DNA from: HGM11367 sp964600435
GTDB lineage: Bacteria; Bacillota; Clostridia; Christensenellales; UBA1242
Length of the DNA stretch: 64,000 nucleotides
NCBI GenBank assembly: GCA_964600435.1
Contig: CAZRJB010000001.1
Span: 1 to 64,000, forward strand
Reading direction: 5' to 3'
The notes beneath the pieces were generated by a model. That model ran no database searches. It saw nothing but the letters and a program-made list of their open reading frames with translations, and was not told where the DNA came from. Shown piece by piece: positions 58,070 to 64,000 of this stretch. The number at the start of each line of letters is the position of its first letter. Positions within the stretch are counted from its first letter, which is position 1. The translations under genes were made by a program, and so were the position numbers.

Positions 58070-59947
58070 TTGAAAAAACTTGAAGAACAACAATTAATTT
58101 CAGAAATTCAAGAAGACTTTAAAAAGCGAAGTGCAGAAAGAAAACCATTTGATGCACAATGGCAGTTAAACATGAACTTTTTAATGGGTAATCAATATTG
58201 CAGTGTTGGATATAACAACGATATTGAAGAATTTGACAAACAATTTTTTTGGCAAGAACGTGAAGTTTTTAATCACATTGCCAGCATTATTGAAACAAGA
58301 CTCGCAAAGTTGAAAACCGTAAGGCCAACAATGACGGTTATTCCTGCCAGCGGTGACGAAAATGATGTAAAAACTGCAAAACTTAGCAAAAAAATTGTTA
58401 ATTCTATATACAACAAAGAAGACATGACAAAACTAATTTACGATGCAACAAAATGGAGCGAAATCACAGGTTCTGCATTTTATAAAGTTACATGGAACAC
58501 GTCAAAAGGCAAAACTTTTGCCGTTGACGAAAATGGAAAAAATTTAAAAATGGGTGATGTGCAAATAACAGTTTGTTCGCCTTTTGAAATATATCCAGAA
58601 AGCACTGCTTGTTCTAGCATTCAAGACTGCAATTCAATCATTCATGCAAAGGCATATCACGTTGACGAAATTGAAGCCGTGTGGGGCAAAAAAGTTCAGG
58701 GCGCAGATGTTAACGTGTTTTCACTTGATTCTAAAAATGATGGCATTGGTGGATTGGGTTATCAATCCAGAGCAACAAAAGTGGTTAACACAATAAAAAC
58801 CAACTATGCTGTTGTTATTGAAAAATATGAAAAACCTAGCCAAAAATATCCAAACGGAAGATTGGTTATTGTTGCGGGAAATCAATTGTTATATTGTGGC
58901 GAACTACCTTACAAAAATGGCAATGACGAAGAAAGATGTTTTCCTTTTATAAGGCAAGTTTGTCTTGAACAAAGTGGATGTTTTTGGGGAGCAAGTGTTA
59001 TTGAAAGAGTTATTCCAATTCAGCGTGCTTACAATGCAGTAAAAAACAGAAAACATGAATACATAAACAGATTATCAATGGGAGTTTTAACCGTTGAAGA
59101 CGGGTCGGTTGATGTTGACAATTTAGAAGAAGAAGGTTTGTCACCAGGCAAAATTTTGGTTTATAGACAAGGTTCTTCTGCACCTAGTTATATGTCAAAC
59201 ACAAACGTTCCAACAGATTTTTCTATTGAAGAAGAAAGATTGTTAGAAGAATTTAAAACAATAAGCGGTGTGTCGGACATTATCAATTCAAAATTGGCAA
59301 GCAGCAACATTTCAGGTGTTGCACTTCAGTTAATAATTGAGCAAGACGAAGCAAGGTTGTCTGTAACAAGCGACCAAATAAAAATGGCAATAAAAGATGT
59401 TGCAAAACACATTTTAAGGCTATATAAACAATTTGCAACTGTTCCAAGACTATTTAAAATTGTTGGCGACCACGGCGAACTAGAAATGGATTATTTCTGC
59501 TCTTCCGACATAACAAGTGACGACATCAATTTTGAAACAGACACAGAAATAAACGAGTCGTTGGCACAACGCAGAAGCATGGTTTTTGATTTGTTGAATG
59601 CTGGGCTTTTAAACAACGAAGAAGGAAAACTAACAAACAGAATGAGAATTAAAGCACTTGAACTTTTAGGTTTTGGTGTTTGGGAAAATTCTCAAGATTT
59701 AATGGAATTACATCAGAAAAAAGCTTCGTGTGAAAATTCAAAATTTATGCATAACGAAAAGGTTAATGTTAACGAAATAGACGATCATGACATCCACATA
59801 AACGAGCACATTGCCTTTATGTTGGGTGGCGATTTTGAAAAAAATTCAACACCAGAAATCGAACAAAAAATATTGAATCATATTAGAGAACATAAAAAAT
59901 TTAAACAACTAGAAAAAGACATACAAAACATAAACAATAATCAATAA
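58070..59947 (+). CDS. P22-like phage portal protein
   Basis: Portal proteins form the dodecameric DNA gate of the capsid. The 625-residue protein starts with TTG after AAGGAGAAAAAA. It has the family's N-terminal helical wing (QWQLNMNFLMGNQYC), the ITGSAFYKVTWNTSKG and SPFEIYPESTA region, the stem ERVIPIQRAYNAVKNRKHEYINR and a C-terminal charged extension, as in P22-type portals. No frameshift is visible. It is the third gene in the same operon. Confidence 0.88.
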   Translation: MKKLEEQQLISEIQEDFKKRSAERKPFDAQWQLNMNFLMGNQYCSVGYNNDIEEFDKQFFWQEREVFNHIASIIETRLAKLKTVRPTMTVIPASGDENDVKTAKLSKKIVNSIYNKEDMTKLIYDATKWSEITGSAFYKVTWNTSKGKTFAVDENGKNLKMGDVQITVCSPFEIYPESTACSSIQDCNSIIHAKAYHVDEIEAVWGKKVQGADVNVFSLDSKNDGIGGLGYQSRATKVVNTIKTNYAVVIEKYEKPSQKYPNGRLVIVAGNQLLYCGELPYKNGNDEERCFPFIRQVCLEQSGCFWGASVIERVIPIQRAYNAVKNRKHEYINRLSMGVLTVEDGSVDVDNLEEEGLSPGKILVYRQGSSAPSYMSNTNVPTDFSIEEERLLEEFKTISGVSDIINSKLASSNISGVALQLIIEQDEARLSVTSDQIKMAIKDVAKHILRLYKQFATVPRLFKIVGDHGELEMDYFCSSDITSDDINFETDTEINESLAQRRSMVFDLLNAGLLNNEEGKLTNRMRIKALELLGFGVWENSQDLMELHQKKASCENSKFMHNEKVNVNEIDDHDIHINEHIAFMLGGDFEKNSTPEIEQKILNHIREHKKFKQLEKDIQNINNNQ

Positions 59948-59962
59948 AAGGAAAAATTAATC

Positions 59963-60619
59963 ATGGAAGAAAAAACAATAGGGGAACAACCTGAACAGCA
60001 AGTGGAAAATGTACAAAATATTAATGTTGAAGAAGATTGTGAAAATGGTACGACTTGTCAAACTTCAAATGAAGGCTCCCTAGGTAAATTTAAAGACACT
60101 GAAAGTTTGCTTTCTGCCTATAACAATTTGCAGGCAGAATTTACAAAAAAGTGTCAAAAACTTAGCCAGGTCACTAAACAAATGGAAGAAGTGACCGATA
60201 AAAAGGAGAGTATGCCGGTTTTTGCTAGCGATAAGTGGCAAGAAAATGTTTCAAACTTTTTATCTAAAAATGCCGAGGCACAAAGATATTCAGGAGATAT
60301 TGCAAACGAAATTTTAAACGATAAAAGTTTGCAAACATCTCCAAATGCCTTGGAACTTGCTTGGGCAAGAGTAATGCAAAAAAATTACGTTGAGCCTGAA
60401 AAGTTGTCTAATGATCAAAACTTCATAAATGAAAAAATTTTGAGCAGAGATGATGTAAAAAAACAAGTGCTAGAAGAATATTTTAAAAATCTACAAAATT
60501 TAAAAACACCACCTGTTATAACTTCGCAAGGTAGTGTGACTACATACGTAGATAAAAAACCAACTACAATGCAAGAAGCAAAGCAAATGGTGGAAAAAAT
60601 GTTTAACTTAAAAGGATAA
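59963..60619 (+). CDS. Phage scaffold-like protein
   Basis: The 218-residue acidic protein is predicted to be largely helical, with a coiled coil at about 45-80 (LSAYNNLQAEFTKKCQKLSQVTKQ) and a basic C-terminus (KPTTMQEAKQMVEKMF). The position between portal and capsid is that of P22 scaffolding protein, which shapes the prohead and leaves it later. The short gap (3 bases) to the capsid gene fits tight expression. Identity is by composition and position. Confidence 0.75.
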   Translation: MEEKTIGEQPEQQVENVQNINVEEDCENGTTCQTSNEGSLGKFKDTESLLSAYNNLQAEFTKKCQKLSQVTKQMEEVTDKKESMPVFASDKWQENVSNFLSKNAEAQRYSGDIANEILNDKSLQTSPNALELAWARVMQKNYVEPEKLSNDQNFINEKILSRDDVKKQVLEEYFKNLQNLKTPPVITSQGSVTTYVDKKPTTMQEAKQMVEKMFNLKG

Positions 60620-60622
60620 TAA

Positions 60623-61834
60623 ATGGTAACTTTATCAAGCGCAGAAAGCGCATTAAAAACAGTATATTTGGGTGTTGTTGCTAATCAATTAAACATTAAT
60701 GCAAACCCTTTACTAGGAAAAATTAAACAATCAACAAAAGATGTTTGGGGCAAAGAAGTTAGAAAACTTGCTCCATTTGGAATCAATGGCGGTATTGGTG
60801 CAGGAGCAGAAGATGATGCTCTTCCAAAAGCAGCCGGAAACAACTATGTTCAATTTGTTTCAGAATTGAAAAACTTATACGGAAAAATTGAATTGTCTGA
60901 TAAAGCAATCAGAGCGTCAGAAAACAATGCCGGTGCATTTGTTAACTTGCTAAATGACGAAATGGAAGGCTTAATTAAAGCATCTTCTTTCAACTTTGGA
61001 CGTATGTTGTTTGGTGATGGTTCTGGCTTGCTTGCAACAGTTTCTAGTTTTGATTCATCAACAAAAGCAATAACATGTGATTCTGTTAAAAATTTAATAG
61101 AAGGCATGGTTATTGATACATACACATCAGATTCTAAGTCGGCAGCAAAAAGCGGCGTTAGAATTAAATATGTTGATCGTGTAAACAAAAAAGTTTATGT
61201 TGAAGATTCAACTGTAACTTTTGCAGAAGGCGATAAATTTTATGTTCAAAATTCAAAAGATTTTGAAATAACAGGACTTGGAAAAATCTTCTCTGATTCA
61301 ACCGAGTTATATGGTTTAACAAGAGCAGACTATCCATGGCTTGCTCCATACACAAAAGCATCTGCTGGTGAAATAAGCGATGGTTTAATTCAAAGTGCAA
61401 TTGACTTTTTAGAAGAAGTATCTGGTTCAGAAATTAACTACATAGCTTGTTCAAGTGCTGTAAGACGTGCATATCAAGAATATCTTGGCGCATACAGAAG
61501 AAACATCGACATCGCTGTGTTAGATGGTGGATATAAAGCAATATCATACAATGGTATTCCACTTGTTGCAGACAGATTTGTCGAAGACGATGCAATGTAT
61601 TTGTTAAACACAAACGATTTCACATTACATCAACTATGTGACTGGAAATGGTTAGAAGGCGAAGACGGAAGAGTTATTCGTCAAAACATGGGCTATCCAA
61701 CATATAGTGCAACTCTAGTTAAATATGCAGACCTTATTTGTGATAAACCAAACGGTCAAGCAAAAATTAGCGGTATTTCAAGCACTGTAACAAATCCATT
61801 TGCCACAACTGTAACAACTTCAAGCGGAAATTAA
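60623..61834 (+). CDS. Phage major capsid protein (HK97-type fold)
   Basis: The 403-residue protein begins LSSAESALKTVYLGVVANQLN, typical of capsid proteins of clostridial phages, with an N-arm, the long GAGAEDDALP loop, the insertion with IDTYTSDSKSAAKSGVRI (a beta-rich small domain) and the C-terminal axial domain. The DNA is intact. Its presence in an ordered operon with portal and scaffold supports a functional head, if expressed. Base style is host-like. Confidence 0.85.
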   Translation: MVTLSSAESALKTVYLGVVANQLNINANPLLGKIKQSTKDVWGKEVRKLAPFGINGGIGAGAEDDALPKAAGNNYVQFVSELKNLYGKIELSDKAIRASENNAGAFVNLLNDEMEGLIKASSFNFGRMLFGDGSGLLATVSSFDSSTKAITCDSVKNLIEGMVIDTYTSDSKSAAKSGVRIKYVDRVNKKVYVEDSTVTFAEGDKFYVQNSKDFEITGLGKIFSDSTELYGLTRADYPWLAPYTKASAGEISDGLIQSAIDFLEEVSGSEINYIACSSAVRRAYQEYLGAYRRNIDIAVLDGGYKAISYNGIPLVADRFVEDDAMYLLNTNDFTLHQLCDWKWLEGEDGRVIRQNMGYPTYSATLVKYADLICDKPNGQAKISGISSTVTNPFATTVTTSSGN

Positions 61835-61879
61835 TTAAAAAATAGATGTTAAAATTGCTTAATTTATTAAAGGGGGAGC

Positions 61880-62215
61880 ATGGAAAAAATTATTGTAAAA
61901 AGCGATGCCTTGGGTGTGATTGACAGAATAAAGTCTTGGAACAATAAATATGAGGTTTATTATAACGTAAAAAATAAAAAATTTATGTTGTATCTTTTTG
62001 AAAACGAGTTTAAACCTAGTGTTTATTGTTTAACTTATCCTTTTGATTGCATAGACGAAAGAATGATTGAATATACGCAAAAAAGTGAAATTCAAAACAG
62101 AAAAAAATATATAAAGGAAATTGAAGAGTCCAATGCTCTCCTTTTAAAAAATGAGCAAAAAAATATACTCAAAAAAATGGAGAATTGTTTAAGTGACAGC
62201 AAAAGAAATAATTAA
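61880..62215 (+). CDS. Small head-operon protein (111 aa)
   Basis: The protein starts MEKIIVKSDALGVIDRIKSWNNKYEVYYNVKNKKFMLYLFE, a compact alpha/beta start, and has a long helical charged C-terminal half (RKKYIKEIEESNALLLKNEQK). The ribosome site is AAGGGGGAG. It may be a head-completion or chaperone-type protein. It overlaps the next gene by 23 bases. It is unrecognised. Confidence 0.65.
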   Translation: MEKIIVKSDALGVIDRIKSWNNKYEVYYNVKNKKFMLYLFENEFKPSVYCLTYPFDCIDERMIEYTQKSEIQNRKKYIKEIEESNALLLKNEQKNILKKMENCLSDSKRNN

Positions 62216-62762
62216 AAATGTTTGTATTTATCTCGGAAAAGAAGAAATTTTAAATTCTTCTTTTTTTGAAACAGATGGTGCAGAATTAACAAAAGCCGAA
62301 AAAAAAGAAGTAAATAACATTTTGGATTGTCTAAACTTTATAACAGAAGAGTTAGCAACAGAATATTTGCCAATTATAAAAACAAAAGAACTACATTTAA
62401 AAGATGGTTCAATTGCTTTAAACGAGATTGATGAAAATTTACAAGAAATTGTTTCCGTAAAATCTTCAAGCGGAAAAACAATGCGCTATGTTATTGCCAA
62501 CAACAAAATGATATGCCTTGCAACTAGAGTGGAGGTGGTTTATAAGGTATATCCAAAAACAATAACTCTTGAATCTGAGGCGGAAAGTTTTGGTGGAAAA
62601 ATTTCTGCAAGAGTTATAGCCTATGGTGTTGCTAGCGAATATTGTTTTTTACAAATGCTATATGATGATGCCACACTTTGGGAAAACAGATACAAAAATG
62701 CATTAATCAATGCACAACGTAAAAAAGGAGAACTAAAACTTAAAAAAAGAGGGTGGTTTTAA
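62193..62762 (+). CDS. Head-tail connector protein, P22 gp4-like
   Basis: The 189-residue protein starts with GTG and has helical segments TAKEIIKNVCIYLGKEEIL... and KKEVNNILDCLNFITEELATEYLPI, followed by a beta part (TKELHLKDGSIALNEID) and a helix with SEYCFLQMLYDD. In size and position after the capsid gene it matches gp4 of P22-like phages, which attaches below the portal. It overlaps the next ORF by one base. Confidence 0.65.
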   Translation: MTAKEIIKNVCIYLGKEEILNSSFFETDGAELTKAEKKEVNNILDCLNFITEELATEYLPIIKTKELHLKDGSIALNEIDENLQEIVSVKSSSGKTMRYVIANNKMICLATRVEVVYKVYPKTITLESEAESFGGKISARVIAYGVASEYCFLQMLYDDATLWENRYKNALINAQRKKGELKLKKRGWF

Positions 62763-64000
62763 TGTTTTATTCCAACAGAAAATTGCGCAAAGGTAGCACA
62801 TCCGCATTGGTTAATTTTACCAATTTTGAAAAATGTATGGATACTCAAACAGATGAAGCATTGCTTCCATATAAATCGGCAAAAATTTCATATAACTTTA
62901 ATGTTAAAAAAGGTGCTCTTTGCACTGGATACGGCTTTAAAGATTTTACTCTTCCTAAAATAAATTCCGACGACCAAAGAACAATAACCACACCGGGAAA
63001 ACCTATAAAACAAATTTGGAAATATAAGTGTTACAACCAAGTGGACAAGCGTGAAGACCCAGAAGTTTTGTTTATTGATTCAGACGGGCAACTATATTTT
63101 GTTATGGTTCATGACAACGCACCTTTAAGTTATCCACTAGAAAACACAGACAAATTTTTGGGCATTCCTAATGCAATAAACTATAGGTTAAACTCGCAAG
63201 ATACTTTAATTTTTTCATCTGAACAAGACGGCATGTGGACATATGTTTTAAACAATGGCTTAACCAAAGTTGAAAATGCACCGCATATTGTTTCAATGTG
63301 CTTGCACTACGAAAGATTGTTTGCCATTGTTGGCGGAGAACGCAACAGGCTTGCCTTTTCTGCAAACTTAGACCCAACCGACTGGAAAGAAGACTTGTCT
63401 AGTGGTGGGTTTATTGAAATGCAAGATGAACGAGGCACTTTAACAAAGGTTGTTTCGTATAATGATTATGTATACGTTTTTAGGGAATATGGCGTTTCAA
63501 AAGTGTCCGCCTATGGCGACCAAACAGACTTTAGCGTGTCACACTTGTTTGTGTCAAGCGTAAAACTATATGGAAACACAGTAACAGTTTGTGGCAATAA
63601 AATTTTGCTTTTAACTCGTGACGGAATCCATAGTTTTGATGGCTATTCTGCTCATAAACTAAATTTGGGTATAGATGACCTGTTTAAAGATGTTAAAAAC
63701 GACAACGCTTGTGGAGTGTACTTTAAGAATAAATTTTTGCTTGCTTGCAGACTTAATTTTAATGACGGCGAGCAAATTGGTTGCGAGAAATATTCAGGGG
63801 GTTATGTTAATAATGCTTTAATAGAATTAGATCTCGTAACAAATGAAGTATCTATAACAAGGGGAGTTGATATCGCTTCAATGGTTGTGCTAGACGACCA
63901 AAGGTTTGCCAAGGTTGCTATTTGCTTTAACGGAGAATATGGTTCTCGTTTGGGCGAACTGAGTGAAGATGGTTGCATTTTTGGTGAACCACTGCAAAAA
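62762..64000 (+). CDS. Tail/DNA-stabilisation protein, P22 gp10-like (partial)
   Basis: This ORF is open from ATG 62762 to the window end (413 codons, no stop). The sequence has beta-propeller-like repeats (IPNAINYRLNSQDTLIFSSE, VSMCLHYERLFAIVGGERN, VVSYNDYVYVFREYGVSK, CGNKILLLTRDGIHSFDG). In P22 the gene after gp4 is gp10, the plug-extending stabiliser with similar repeats. The start overlaps the gp4-like stop. The operon very likely continues beyond the window. Confidence 0.7.
   Translation, partial: MFYSNRKLRKGSTSALVNFTNFEKCMDTQTDEALLPYKSAKISYNFNVKKGALCTGYGFKDFTLPKINSDDQRTITTPGKPIKQIWKYKCYNQVDKREDPEVLFIDSDGQLYFVMVHDNAPLSYPLENTDKFLGIPNAINYRLNSQDTLIFSSEQDGMWTYVLNNGLTKVENAPHIVSMCLHYERLFAIVGGERNRLAFSANLDPTDWKEDLSSGGFIEMQDERGTLTKVVSYNDYVYVFREYGVSKVSAYGDQTDFSVSHLFVSSVKLYGNTVTVCGNKILLLTRDGIHSFDGYSAHKLNLGIDDLFKDVKNDNACGVYFKNKFLLACRLNFNDGEQIGCEKYSGGYVNNALIELDLVTNEVSITRGVDIASMVVLDDQRFAKVAICFNGEYGSRLGELSEDGCIFGEPLQK

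Noticed and set aside
1..64000. CRISPR array
   Set aside because: No set of regularly spaced 25-40-bp repeats exists. The closest repeats, in the ankyrin-like gene and the Ser-rich tail, are coding.
1..64000. TGA read as Trp (mycoplasma-like code)
   Set aside because: TGA ends several clear genes (for example pdaB and the lytic transglycosylase), and Trp is encoded by TGG in conserved places.

Overview
The window looks like a low-GC chromosome from a spore-forming Bacillota, probably an uncultured gut-type clostridium. The reasons are the strongly AT-rich sequence with standard stops (TAA, TAG and TGA all end genes), AGGAG-type ribosome sites, TTGACA/TATAAT promoters, a PdaB-type sporulation deacetylase, and several TGTCGAA sequences that match the Spo0A box. 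Species cannot be named from the sequence alone.

Layout: 1-5.1 kb holds terminator repeats, dnaB, tRNA-Lys, tRNA-Leu, an ankyrin-like repeat protein and a frameshifted MFS transporter. 5.2-19.2 kb holds a thymidylate-synthase-like enzyme, a lytic transglycosylase, a 1068-residue surface protein, paired half-size TauE transporters, a SipW-like signal peptidase, RNA-modification genes (rlmCD-like, tcdA, ttcA-like), tRNA-Gln, an XRE control locus, an HtrA protease and hypothetical genes. 19.2-25.7 kb holds uppP, groES-groEL, a sigma-region-4-like regulator behind three 10-bp-phased Spo0A-like boxes, a membrane protein and an intact phage large terminase. 25.95-38.27 kb is a 12.2-kb mobile element integrated in tRNA-Val with 66-bp exact direct repeats. 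It encodes an integrase, repressor, HUH Rep, Zot-family ATPase, membrane proteins and two BspA-like leucine-rich-repeat proteins, and fits a filamentous-phage (inovirus-like) element. 38.6-57.3 kb is housekeeping: pdaB, a two-OB SSB, argS, lepA, hemW, a small CI/Cro-like switch, ylxM-ffh, rpsP-khpA, pyk, glmS-glmM-glmU(C-terminal half), a methyltransferase and aspS. 57.4-64 kb starts a phage head operon: small terminase-like, Zn-finger, P22-like portal, scaffold, capsid, connector/tail genes, running off the end.

The most striking theme is that the large terminase lies about 32 kb from the small terminase/portal/capsid operon, with essential host genes and a younger mobile element in between. 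The phage genes share the base and codon style of the host, unlike the inovirus-like element. In addition, the groESL promoter region and the head-operon promoter share a 20-bp box (19/20 identical) that ends in the -35 TTGCAA, with the same 16-bp spacer to a -10. This suggests a domesticated or dispersed P22-like particle (gene-transfer-agent-like or killing particle) that may be co-expressed with the chaperonin, with the terminase-side regulator possibly under Spo0A. The sequence cannot prove particle formation.
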